Translations under genes and position numbers: made by a program | The notes under the pieces: model-generated | The model's input: only the letters and a program-made list of their open reading frames with translations | The model's database searches: none | What the model was told of the DNA's origin: nothing | Assembly (NCBI RefSeq): GCF_000526995.1 | Contig: NZ_AZUI01000001.1 | Span: forward strand, 1,736,001-1,800,000 | Source of the DNA: Lacrimispora indolis DSM 755 | Lineage (GTDB): Bacteria > Bacillota > Clostridia > Lachnospirales > Lachnospiraceae | Direction: 5' to 3' | DNA: 64,000 bases | Shown: in pieces, positions 36,345-44,359 of the stretch | How positions within the stretch are numbered: the first letter of the stretch is position 1 | Layout: each line of letters opens with the position of its first letter

Positions 36345-37331
36345 CTATAAATTTTTCATGGATGCTGCCAGTAAATCCCGCTCTCTCTTCTGCTTTCTCA
36401 AATAGTCCGTTGCCAAGGCGAATAAGAGAAGGCCTCCCTTTGCCACAAACTGCCAGAAGCTGGGAACGTTTACCATGGTAAGACCCGTGTTAAAAGACTG
36501 GATCAAGATAATTCCAAGGATGGTTCCCCCCATATTTCCCACTCCTCCGATAAAGGATACGCCGCCCAGAATAACCGCTGTAATTGCGTCAAATTCCAGG
36601 TTCACATTGGCCGCCGGCTGGCCGGAATTCATGCGGGCCGCAAAAATGATCCCGCCGATGGAGCAGAGGACTCCCATCATCACATAGCAGGTGGTGATGA
36701 TCCTTTTGGGATTTAATCCGGCAAGTCTGGCTGCTTCCATGCTGCCGCCAATGGCATAAACACTTCTTCCGAATTTGGTTTTGGACAGGATGATGCCGAA
36801 AATGATAATGCAGATCACCATGATCCATACGGAAAGGGGAATGTTCATTATCCTGGCTTTTCCCAGGATGAGAAAGGTCTTATTGCTGATGGAAACCGGC
36901 TTTCCGCCGCATATGATATAGGCAAAGCCCCTGATAATGGACTGGGTCACCAGAGTTGCAATAAAGGCCTCCAGATGAATCCGGTTTACCATAAAGGCAT
37001 TGAAAATTCCGATGAGGACGCCTCCGGCAATAGTCAGAAGCACTGCTGCGCCGAAAGGAACTCCCTTCCCCACAAGCAGGGCCGCCACAACACCGGAAAA
37101 GGCCGCCACAGAGCCGGGGGACAAATCATTCTGCCCTGCAATGATTAAATATGTATGTCCCACAGCCACCAGCCCCACAAGGGAAGCCGCTACCAGAATA
37201 TTGATTAAATTCGTAACCGAAAGAAAGTTCCTGTTCAGAGAGGTAAAAAGCCCGAATACCACTGCAATTGCCGCCAGCAGTACGATCTTGTCTCCGTTTA
37301 TCCTGATTCTGCTTTTCTTATTTGTTCCCAT
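36345..37331 (-). CDS. Sugar ABC transporter permease, AraH/RbsC family
   Basis: A 328-residue permease with about ten membrane helices. TYLIIAGQNDLSPGSVAAFSGVVAALL and AITAVILGGVSFIGGVGNMGGTILGIILI are family landmarks. It should form a homodimer with the double ATPase and the binding lipoprotein. Its ATG shares one nucleotide with the ATPase stop (TAATG), so translation is coupled. Confidence 0.92.
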   Translation of the reverse strand: MGTNKKSRIRINGDKIVLLAAIAVVFGLFTSLNRNFLSVTNLINILVAASLVGLVAVGHTYLIIAGQNDLSPGSVAAFSGVVAALLVGKGVPFGAAVLLTIAGGVLIGIFNAFMVNRIHLEAFIATLVTQSIIRGFAYIICGGKPVSISNKTFLILGKARIMNIPLSVWIMVICIIIFGIILSKTKFGRSVYAIGGSMEAARLAGLNPKRIITTCYVMMGVLCSIGGIIFAARMNSGQPAANVNLEFDAITAVILGGVSFIGGVGNMGGTILGIILIQSFNTGLTMVNVPSFWQFVAKGGLLLFALATDYLRKQKRERDLLAASMKNL

Positions 37332-38836
37332 TATTCCTGTACCTCCCCAATCATACCCAGGCTCAGAAGCTTGCTTTCCGTTGCTTCCGATGCCGCTATT
37401 TCTCCTGTGATTCTCAATGATTTCATGACTATGATCCGGTCCGAAAGGCCGATCACCTCAGGAAGCTCGGAGGATATCAGAATGATTCCCAGCCCTTCCT
37501 TGGCAAATTTACAGATCATATGATAAAATTCCGATTTTGCTCCTACGTCAATTCCCTTTGTAGGCTCATCCAGGATGAGCACCTTCGGATTCGTGCTGAT
37601 CCAGCGGGCCACAATGCACTTCTGCTGGTTTCCTCCGGAAAGCTCCACAATTTTTTTGTCTGGAGACGGGGTCTTGATCTTAAAATCCCGGATACCGTCA
37701 AGGGCCAGTTTCTCTTCCTTTTCCCGGCTGACAAACCCCAGCTTATTGGAATTGGTATCCAGCATTGCAATGTTCATGTTGTCGCTGACGCTTAAATTGG
37801 AAAGGATCCCCTGGAGCTTCCGGTCCTCCGGCACCAGGACGATTCCCTGCTCCATGGCTTCGTGGGGAGAACGGTTGTGTATTTTCTTCCCTTCCAGATA
37901 AATCTCTCCGCTTTTCGCCTCATCTGCTCCGATGATGGCACGCATAAGCTCGGTCCTTCCCGCCCCTACAAGGCCGGAAAATCCCAGCACTTCTCCCTTC
38001 CGCAGCACAAAGGAATTCTCTTTTACATAGTCTGAAGATAAATTTTTCACCTCCAGAAGCACATCACCAATCACCTTGTTCCTGTCTAAGTTTCTGTAAA
38101 TATCACCCAGATCCCGGCCAACCATCATACGGATCAGCTCCGCTTCCGGCACCTTTCCCGTTTCCACTGTTGCCACGTAGCGCCCGTCCTTGAAAATTAC
38201 AGCCTTATCCGTAATTCTCCGAAGCTCGTCCATGCGGTGGGACACATAAATGATGATCTTTCCTTCTTCCTTCAGTTTTCCTATGATCTTAAACAGGGAT
38301 TCAATCTCCGAGTCCGACAGGGAGGCTGTGGGCTCGTCAAAGCAGATCACCTTTAAGTTTTCCCTGGAATAGGCCTTCATAATTTCCACCATTTGCTGAT
38401 AGGCGATGCTTAAATCCTTCACCTTTACGGTAGGACTGATTGGAAGACCAAAATCTTCTATGATTTTCTCCGTCATTTCATTTGCTTTCCGGGTATCAAT
38501 AAACCCCAGCCTGTTTACAGGCATTCTCCCCAGATAAATGTTTTCCGCCACAGACAATTCCAGAAGGATCTGCCGCTCCTGGTATATGACGGAAATCCCT
38601 TCCTCAATGGCCTCATGAGGGGACTGAAAGTGCTTTTCCACCCCATCCAGAAGATATTTTCCCCCGGTAGGCTGGTAATCCCCATTAAGCACCTTTAACA
38701 GAGTGGACTTGCCTGCCCCGTTTTCCCCTAAAAACGCCAGAACCTCTCCGGAATGCGCCTGAAAGGATACCTGGTCCAACGCCTTTACTCCGGGAAAATA
38801 TTTGGATATGTTCTGGAATTCCAATACACTCCCCAT
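37331..38836 (-). CDS. Sugar ABC transporter ATP-binding protein (two ABC domains), AraG-like
   Basis: A 501-residue protein with two ABC modules. The first has Walker A GENGAGKST, signature region LSIAYQQMVEIMKA and Walker B VICFDEPTASL; the second has the degenerate Walker A GLVGAGRTE and an intact LSGGNQQK and ILDEPTKGID. This is the RbsA/AraG/MglA organisation. The first gene of the operon, with GGAGG upstream. The promoter region carries a 21-bp spaced AraC-type repeat and a -10 with a poor -35, consistent with activation. Confidence 0.93.
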   Translation of the reverse strand: MGSVLEFQNISKYFPGVKALDQVSFQAHSGEVLAFLGENGAGKSTLLKVLNGDYQPTGGKYLLDGVEKHFQSPHEAIEEGISVIYQERQILLELSVAENIYLGRMPVNRLGFIDTRKANEMTEKIIEDFGLPISPTVKVKDLSIAYQQMVEIMKAYSRENLKVICFDEPTASLSDSEIESLFKIIGKLKEEGKIIIYVSHRMDELRRITDKAVIFKDGRYVATVETGKVPEAELIRMMVGRDLGDIYRNLDRNKVIGDVLLEVKNLSSDYVKENSFVLRKGEVLGFSGLVGAGRTELMRAIIGADEAKSGEIYLEGKKIHNRSPHEAMEQGIVLVPEDRKLQGILSNLSVSDNMNIAMLDTNSNKLGFVSREKEEKLALDGIRDFKIKTPSPDKKIVELSGGNQQKCIVARWISTNPKVLILDEPTKGIDVGAKSEFYHMICKFAKEGLGIILISSELPEVIGLSDRIIVMKSLRITGEIAASEATESKLLSLGMIGEVQE

Positions 38837-38919
38837 GCCTAACCCCTCCTTTTTTATTCCAGCTTTACGTTTTAATAAGCTAATTATATCATTTAATCAA
38901 AATCCATCATTATGCAGGT

Positions 38920-38947
38920 TTGCTCTATCATTGTTAAAAATTGCTCT
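38920..38947. promoter_or_regulatory. AraC-type operator, 21-bp spaced direct repeat (site 2)
   Basis: TTGCTCT at 38920-38926 and again at 38941-38947, the second within AAAAATTGCTCT. It starts 9 nt upstream of the -35 of the ABC operon, the same geometry as at the DUF5107 promoter. Confidence 0.75.
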
Positions 38948-39107
38948 CATATTATACCCTCTATCCTGCCATTATAATAAAAGAGCCATCGCCAGTTCAA
39001 AAATTTGCCATAAATTTTCTTTTTTACCGCAAACTGGCCTCAGAGTCCTCCCTTCGTACCTGTTTTTTCTGCAGGGATGTTAATTTTCAGACTGCCGTTG
39101 CTTTCTC

Positions 39108-39135
39108 TTGCTCTGTCATTTTGAAAAATTGCTCT
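39108..39135. promoter_or_regulatory. AraC-type operator, 21-bp spaced direct repeat (site 3)
   Basis: TTGCTCT at 39108-39114 and 39129-39135, the second again within AAAAATTGCTCT. Across 28 positions it differs from site 2 at only three. It lies upstream of galM, but in the opposite orientation relative to transcription from sites 1 and 2 at their minus-strand genes. Confidence 0.72.
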
Positions 39136-39202
39136 TCTTAATGTTTGCACTTCTCCTTCCCGCGGCAAATCCTTATACTGGCTTTAAATGGAGGACATGC
39201 TT

Positions 39203-40300
39203 ATGAAAATCAAGACCAGAGAATTACGGAATCAGAAGGGAACTGTTTATACGGTTTATGATATGACCACCGGCCGGGGCATGACGGTTTCCGTAACGGC
39301 GCTGGGCGCTGCCATTCAAAAAGTTGCCATAAGGGAGGAAACCGGCAGGGAGCAGCCCCTCACCTTAGGCTTTGAGGATATGGGGCAGTACGAAAGCTGT
39401 ATTTACTATGCAGGAGCCACCCTTGGGCCCAATGCCGGAAGAATTGGGAACGCCCTGCTTCCTGTGGGAACCCAGCTATACCAGCTTTCAAAAAACGACG
39501 GGCAAAACCAGCTCCACGGAGGAGTGAAGAATTTATCTTCCCGGCTCTGGGAGGTGACATCTGTGACATCCGGCCTGGAATCGGCTTCTATCCTTCTGTC
39601 CGCCAGCCAGCCAGACGGCCTTGACGGCTATCCGGGCAACAGAACCTACCACGCTAAGTATACCCTGGAGGACACCAACTGGCTTACCATAGAATACACT
39701 GCCGTGACAGACGTTTCAACTTATATCAATATGTCCAACCACACCTACTGGAATCTTTCCGGGGACTTTTCTGTCTCCGGTTTGGAACAGGAGATCCAGG
39801 TTTTTGCCAATAACGTATGCATCAATAATAAGGACCATCTTCCTGCAGATATCATTCCCGCAGCAGACACTGTCTTTGATTTCCGTTCCTCAAAGCAGCT
39901 TCTTTCCCGGATCCGGTCTGCAAAAGCGCTAGCCTGTAAGGAGCAGCTTTCCATTGGACGCGGATATAATAACGCTTATATTCTTAACAAAAACCAGACC
40001 TTCCGGCCTCTGCGGTTTGCAAAGCGGCCAGGCGAGCTTAAACGGGCCTGTATCCTGCGGGATAAGAAGACCGGCCGGACCTTGAAAATGATGACGGATG
40101 CACCTGCCCTTGTCTTATACTCAGGCGGGTTTTTACCCCATGGAATAGCCTTGTCCGGCGGAGCCTCCTCTTTCCCCTCCTGTGCCGTTGCACTGGAAGC
40201 ACAGGACATTCCCGATGTGATGCACTTGCTGCCCGGCAATTACCGGCTTACCACCCCTGATAATCCTTTTTACAGGACTATCCGGTACCATATTTCATAA
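39203..40300 (+). CDS. galM: Aldose 1-epimerase (galactose mutarotase)
   Basis: About 365 residues. GATLGPNAGRIGNA, QLHGG (catalytic His in NQLHGGVKNLSSRLWEV), NMSNHTYWNLSG (second active His) and a late LEAQDIPD (catalytic Glu) are diagnostic of aldose 1-epimerases. It interconverts alpha and beta anomers of galactose, glucose or arabinose. The ATG at 39203 (MKIKTREL) has GGAGG 8 nt upstream, which rules against the ATG at 39188. The AraC-type repeat upstream links it to the ABC transporter. Confidence 0.92.
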   Translation: MKIKTRELRNQKGTVYTVYDMTTGRGMTVSVTALGAAIQKVAIREETGREQPLTLGFEDMGQYESCIYYAGATLGPNAGRIGNALLPVGTQLYQLSKNDGQNQLHGGVKNLSSRLWEVTSVTSGLESASILLSASQPDGLDGYPGNRTYHAKYTLEDTNWLTIEYTAVTDVSTYINMSNHTYWNLSGDFSVSGLEQEIQVFANNVCINNKDHLPADIIPAADTVFDFRSSKQLLSRIRSAKALACKEQLSIGRGYNNAYILNKNQTFRPLRFAKRPGELKRACILRDKKTGRTLKMMTDAPALVLYSGGFLPHGIALSGGASSFPSCAVALEAQDIPDVMHLLPGNYRLTTPDNPFYRTIRYHIS

Positions 40301-40355
40301 TCCCGGCGGCCGGACCTTTGCCAGAAACAAAAAAACTGCAGAAATAAGACCCCTC

Positions 40356-40383
40356 TTGCCATCTTCCTGCTGTTTGATATAAT
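40356..40383 (+). promoter_or_regulatory. Promoter of the Crp/Fnr-family gene
   Basis: TTGCCA (40356-40361), 16 bp, TATAAT (40378-40383), about 45 nt upstream of the start codon. Confidence 0.7.
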
Positions 40384-40426
40384 ACAATTATCCATAAAAC
40401 AGTCAAACCCCCGAAAGGAGACAGGA

Positions 40427-41116
40427 ATGGAGCTTACATGTAACCACTGCAGCAAATTATGCACCTCAAAGATCCCTCTTTTTGAGCCCCTCTCCTTAGA
40501 AGAACAGAAAGAACTTGTTTCTAACGCCCGGCATCTGGATTTTAAAAGAGGAGAAACGGTTTTCCACGAGTATGATCCGGCGGATAAAATTCTGGTCATC
40601 CGTTACGGAAAAGCCAAAATCAACCGCTATTCCCTGGAAGGAAAGGAATATGTACTTGATATCCTGGTAGAAGGCGATATTTACGGGGAGCAGAATATAT
40701 TCGGCGGAAAAGTCTTTGAATCAAATGCCGTTGCCCTGGGGGAATGCGGAGTATGTCTCATTTCCCTGTCAGATATTCAGGCGCTGATATTAAAAAGACC
40801 TGAAATCGGAGTTAAATTATTAAACGTAGTAGGGCAGAAGCTGTCGGCGGCAAATGAACTGGTACAGCTATTATCCGTAAACGATGCCAAGGCACGGGTC
40901 GCCGGTTTTCTATTATTCAGAAGCAGCCGGATCAAGGGGGAAACCATTGAATTGACCAGGGATGATATATCTGCCTTTATCAATGTCAGAAGAGAAACCA
41001 TCAGCAGAAAGCTGGGGGAACTGCGCAGGGACGGCGCGATCGAGCTGGAAGGAAACCGCAGAATCCGCGTTCGAAACAAGGATATTTTAAGAGATGCCTT
41101 TAAAAGTGAAAATTAA
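40427..41116 (+). CDS. Crp/Fnr-family regulator with N-terminal Cys cluster
   Basis: A 229-residue protein. The cyclic-nucleotide-binding-like beta barrel covers about 18-135 and the Crp-type HTH about 150-225 (TRDDISAFINVRRETISRKLGELRRDGAIEL). The N-terminus MELTCNHCSKLC has Cys5, Cys8 and Cys12, suggesting a metal or Fe-S centre that senses oxygen or NO, but no fourth Cys in the Fnr position is obvious (Cys residues at about 107 and 110 are candidates). It is followed by ric and fprA, so it most likely regulates them. Confidence 0.88.
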   Translation: MELTCNHCSKLCTSKIPLFEPLSLEEQKELVSNARHLDFKRGETVFHEYDPADKILVIRYGKAKINRYSLEGKEYVLDILVEGDIYGEQNIFGGKVFESNAVALGECGVCLISLSDIQALILKRPEIGVKLLNVVGQKLSAANELVQLLSVNDAKARVAGFLLFRSSRIKGETIELTRDDISAFINVRRETISRKLGELRRDGAIELEGNRRIRVRNKDILRDAFKSEN

Positions 41117-41142
41117 TAAATTGATTAAAAAGTTTTCAAATA

Positions 41143-41184
41143 ATGATTCAAATCACATTTTTCCTTCTCTTTCCCGGTTATACT
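41143..41184 (+). promoter_or_regulatory. Fnr-like box and promoter of ric-fprA
   Basis: ATGATTCAAATCAC (41143-41156) contains TGAT-N4-ATCA, the Fnr-box core. A TATACT -10 lies at 41179-41184. Assuming a start about 7 nt after it, the box centre is at about -41.5, the class II activation position. The -35 itself is poor. Confidence 0.65.
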
Positions 41185-41247
41185 AGCCTTACAGACAGAG
41201 CAATTGTTTTAGAAAAGGCAAAGAATTCAGGTAAGAGGAGGAGAATT

Positions 41248-41952
41248 ATGATTACAGGTAACATGAAAATAACCGATGTGGTGAAAGCCTATCCGGAAGC
41301 AGTTGAAATTTTCAATGATTTTCATATTGATTATTGCTGCGGCGGGAAAGATCATTTAGAAGCTGCCTTACAAGGGCTGGGAATCGAATCAAAAAGCTTT
41401 ATTGAACTGCTGAATAAAAAGCTTGTGAATAAACCCCAGAAATCAAATAAGGGACAGGTGCTGGCAGTGGAACGGCTGATGGAAATGGATGTCCCGGAGC
41501 TGATCGATTATATCATCGACACCCATCATTCAAAGGAGAGAATCCTCCTGGCAGAAATCGATGAGCTGATCAACAAGGTCCTGCTGGTTCATTACGAACA
41601 TCATCAGGAGCAGCTGGTTCCCTTACACGGACTTTTTTCAGACTTGAGAAAAGAGCTGCAGGAACATTTTGCCAAGGAAGAAAGGCTTATATTTCCCTAT
41701 ATGAAAGAGAGCTTTACATGGGATAAAAGCGCCGGATATGTAAAGGAGCTGGAGGATGAGCATGAAGGAGCCGGAAACCTGATAAAAGAGATCACAGTCT
41801 GCACCAATGATTTTACCCCTCCGGAAGACGGCTGCTCTTCTTACAGCATGGTCTTTCAGAAGCTGGAGGAACTGGTTAAGGACGTGTATATTCATATATT
41901 TACAGAAAACTCACTGCTGTTTCCAAAATATGAAGGAGGAATGGAACAATGA
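41248..41952 (+). CDS. ric: Iron-sulfur cluster repair di-iron protein (RIC/ScdA/YtfE)
   Basis: About 234 residues. The N-terminal ScdA domain (DUF542) has AYPEAVEIFNDFHIDYCCGGK with the paired Cys; the C-terminal hemerythrin-like domain has the di-iron His/Glu set (DTHHSKER, HYEHHQEQ, LQEHFAKEERLIFPYM, EDEHEGAG, HIFTENSLLFPKYE). RIC proteins repair Fe-S centres damaged by NO or oxidants. The ATG at 41248 follows GGAGGAG; the 35-residue extension to 41143 would run through the promoter. The stop overlaps fprA by 4 nt. Confidence 0.93.
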   Translation: MITGNMKITDVVKAYPEAVEIFNDFHIDYCCGGKDHLEAALQGLGIESKSFIELLNKKLVNKPQKSNKGQVLAVERLMEMDVPELIDYIIDTHHSKERILLAEIDELINKVLLVHYEHHQEQLVPLHGLFSDLRKELQEHFAKEERLIFPYMKESFTWDKSAGYVKELEDEHEGAGNLIKEITVCTNDFTPPEDGCSSYSMVFQKLEELVKDVYIHIFTENSLLFPKYEGGMEQ

Positions 41953-43136
41953 AAAAACTTGTGAAAAATAATGTTTACTGGGTGGGATTCATGGACTGGG
42001 AGCTGGAATCCTTCCATGGGGCAGATTATTCCATTAACCACGGCTCAAGTCAGAATGCCTATTTAATAAAGGAAGAAAAAACGGTCCTCATTGACACGGT
42101 CTGGAAGCCTCATTCCACGGAGTTCATCGACAATCTGGAAAAAGAGATCGACTTAAAGGAAATTGATTTTATTGTTGCCAATCACGGAGAGGTGGATCAC
42201 AGCGGTTCTCTTCCCGCATTAATGGAGAAGATACCTGGCACCCCCATCTACTGCACCGCAAACGGGGTGAAATCCATTACAGGACAGTATCACCATCCGG
42301 AATGGAATTACCAGGTGGTGAAAACAGGGGATTCCATTGACATCGGCAATGGGAAAAAGTTGGTTTTTGTGGAAATGAAAATGCTTCACTGGCCGGACAG
42401 CATGGCCACTTATTTAACAGGAGACAATATCCTCTTTTCCAACGATGCCTTTGGACAGCATTATGCCGTGGAGGAATTGTTTAATGACAAGGCCGACCAG
42501 TGCAGGCTTTGGGAAGAGGCCATCAAGTATTACGCTAATATTCTGACTCCGTTTTCTCCTCTTGTGAAAAAGAAAATTGAAGAAATACAGGGACTGAACC
42601 TTCCCATCGATATCATCGCTACCAGCCATGGCTCCATCTGGAGGGAAAATCCGTTACAGATCGTGGAAAAATATTATGAATGGTCCCAGAACTATCAAGA
42701 GGATCAGATCACTGTTGTTTATGATACCATGTGGGATGGAACCAAGCAGCTGGCCCATAAGATCAGCGCCGAAATCGCGCGGATTTCACCGGATACCAGG
42801 GTGAAGATTTATAACATTTCCAAGACAAATAAGAACGATATCATGACAGAAGTGTTTAAATCAAAAGCGATTGCCCTTGGATCTCCAACCGTGGGAGGGA
42901 ACATCCTTTCTTCTGTGGGGGGATGGCTTGATTTCCTGAAGGAATTGAAATATAAGGGGAAAAAGGCGGCAGTGTTCGGATGCTACGGATGGAGCGGAGA
43001 GGGAACAAAAGTCCTTCGGGAACGGTTGACTGAAGCCGGATTCTCTGTGGTGGAGGAGGAGGCCAAATGCCTTTGGAACCCGGAGGAAGAAGACTTTAAC
43101 AAGGCTGCGGAGATTGCCGGGGCGCTTTGCCGGTAG
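41949..43136 (+). CDS. fprA: Flavodiiron protein (FprA, A-type flavoprotein)
   Basis: A 395-residue enzyme with a metallo-beta-lactamase-like di-iron domain (NHGEVDHSGSL, then MLHWPDSM and SNDAFGQH, ATSHGSIW) and a C-terminal flavodoxin domain (TVVYDTMWDGTKQLAHKI, GSPTVGGNILS, FGCYGWSGEGTK). Class A flavodiiron proteins reduce O2 to water or NO to N2O. It is translationally coupled to ric, giving an NO/O2 defence module under the adjacent Crp/Fnr protein. Confidence 0.94.
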   Translation: MKKLVKNNVYWVGFMDWELESFHGADYSINHGSSQNAYLIKEEKTVLIDTVWKPHSTEFIDNLEKEIDLKEIDFIVANHGEVDHSGSLPALMEKIPGTPIYCTANGVKSITGQYHHPEWNYQVVKTGDSIDIGNGKKLVFVEMKMLHWPDSMATYLTGDNILFSNDAFGQHYAVEELFNDKADQCRLWEEAIKYYANILTPFSPLVKKKIEEIQGLNLPIDIIATSHGSIWRENPLQIVEKYYEWSQNYQEDQITVVYDTMWDGTKQLAHKISAEIARISPDTRVKIYNISKTNKNDIMTEVFKSKAIALGSPTVGGNILSSVGGWLDFLKELKYKGKKAAVFGCYGWSGEGTKVLRERLTEAGFSVVEEEAKCLWNPEEEDFNKAAEIAGALCR

Positions 43137-43208
43137 AAGAGCTTACGGACAGAATACCGGTTAAATTGGTGTTTGAAATTGGATGATCAGCTGAACAGCT
43201 TTATAAGT

Positions 43209-43243
43209 AAAAGGGTGGATTCTTAAGAATCCGCCCTTTTATT
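43209..43243 (+). terminator. Bidirectional terminator between fprA and glucokinase
   Basis: A 32-nt near-perfect palindrome (43209-43240, arms AAAAGGGTGGATTC and GAATCCGCCCTTTT) followed by ATTTAATC on plus and TTTTACTTA on minus. Confidence 0.85.
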
Positions 43244-44187
43244 TAATCCAGAATCAGCCTGGCCGCACCATAGATTCCTGCGTCATTTCCCAGCTTCGCA
43301 AGAACGATCCCGCTCTTATTTTTAGAAATGGGAGTATATTTATCATAATGCTTAAAGAGGTTGTCAATCAGGAAGGCTCCTGCTTTTGATACACCGCCTC
43401 CGATAACAAAGACCTCAGGGTCTGTTACCATGGAAATCTGAGCCAGGGCAAGGCCAAGATAATGGCCTACTACTTCCATGACCTCACAAGCCAGGGCATC
43501 CCCTTCCTTTGCTGCATCCAGAACATCCTTTGCCGTTACGTTGTCGCCAAATGTTCTGAGAGCGGAGGGGGTATCCGTTGCAGCCATTTTTCTTCTGGCC
43601 TCTCTTGCAATGCCTGTTGCGCTGGCGATCTGTTCCACACAGCCCACGCCTCCGCAGTTGCAGCTTTCCGTTTCATCGTCACGGATATGCATATGTCCGA
43701 TCTCACCGGCCAGGCCATGCTTTCCGGCAACGATTCTTTGATCAATGATTACGCCTCCGCCGACTCCTGTGCCCAGAGTGACCATGACAATATCATCATA
43801 GCCTTTTCCGCCTCCCTGCCACATCTCGCCAAGGGCTGCCACATTTGCATCATTGCCGCTTCTTACGGGCAAGCCGTGAAGTTTTTCACTCAGTGTCCTT
43901 TCCGGATACATGTCACGCCAGCCTAAGTTCACACAGACCTCCACATATCCGCTGGGCATGACTGGCCCGGGAACTCCTAAGCCTACCCCTTTTACTTCAT
44001 CTAAGGGAATATTAAGCTCTTCTAAGGTTTTCAGTATGGAAGCGGCGGTGTCCTCAAGGATATATTTCCCGCCTTCTTCCTTTCTGGTGGGCACCTCCCA
44101 CTTCTGGATGAGTTCCCCCGTCACTTCAAATATTCCGATCTTTACGGATGTACCTCCTACATCAACGCCAACACATTTCATTCCCAT
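43243..44187 (-). CDS. glcK: ROK-family glucokinase
   Basis: A 314-residue ROK kinase. It has the phosphate motif GVDVGGTSVKIGIF, catalytic GNDANVAALGE, TLGTGVGGGVI, the zinc-binding CNCGGVGCVEQ and GLAGEIGHMHI motifs, and FVIGGGVS. It phosphorylates glucose in the cytoplasm and may also take part in carbon control. The ATG at 44187 (MGMKC) follows GGAG with a 10-nt gap; the 35-residue extension to 44292 would lie in the hairpin-rich spacer. Confidence 0.93.
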   Translation of the reverse strand: MGMKCVGVDVGGTSVKIGIFEVTGELIQKWEVPTRKEEGGKYILEDTAASILKTLEELNIPLDEVKGVGLGVPGPVMPSGYVEVCVNLGWRDMYPERTLSEKLHGLPVRSGNDANVAALGEMWQGGGKGYDDIVMVTLGTGVGGGVIIDQRIVAGKHGLAGEIGHMHIRDDETESCNCGGVGCVEQIASATGIAREARRKMAATDTPSALRTFGDNVTAKDVLDAAKEGDALACEVMEVVGHYLGLALAQISMVTDPEVFVIGGGVSKAGAFLIDNLFKHYDKYTPISKNKSGIVLAKLGNDAGIYGAARLILD

Positions 44188-44359
44188 TTTGTATACACTC
44201 CTTTTTAACTGTCGTAACGCAAGTCCGCAGTGGAGCTGGCAAAACCGTAGGTTTTGCCAGCTCACGGGCATTCGCCCTATGAAATAGGCCACGAGAAGAT
44301 TTTCTTATGTGCAAGCACAACGAAAATTTTCTCCTGTCCTATTTCTCACTGCTCATTGC
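44188..44359. repeat. Hairpin-rich spacer between transketolase and glucokinase genes
   Basis: It contains a perfect 13-bp stem GAGCTGGCAAAAC/GTTTTGCCAGCTC (44233-44263), and a larger imperfect inverted repeat bounded by GAAATAGG (44281-44288) and CCTATTTC (44338-44345) with inner GAGAAGATTTTC/GAAAATTTTCTC arms. It could act as tkt terminator or be a mobile palindromic element. No gene is seen. Confidence 0.5.

Larger units (their letters stand above)
38837..39202. promoter_or_regulatory. Divergent control region between the ABC operon and galM
   Basis: It holds a minus-strand TATAAT (38883-38888) with an AATGAT -35 (17-bp spacer) for the ABC operon and a plus-strand TATACT (39174-39179) with a poor -35 for galM. 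Each promoter has its own AraC-type repeat, listed separately. No gene is present. Confidence 0.6.
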
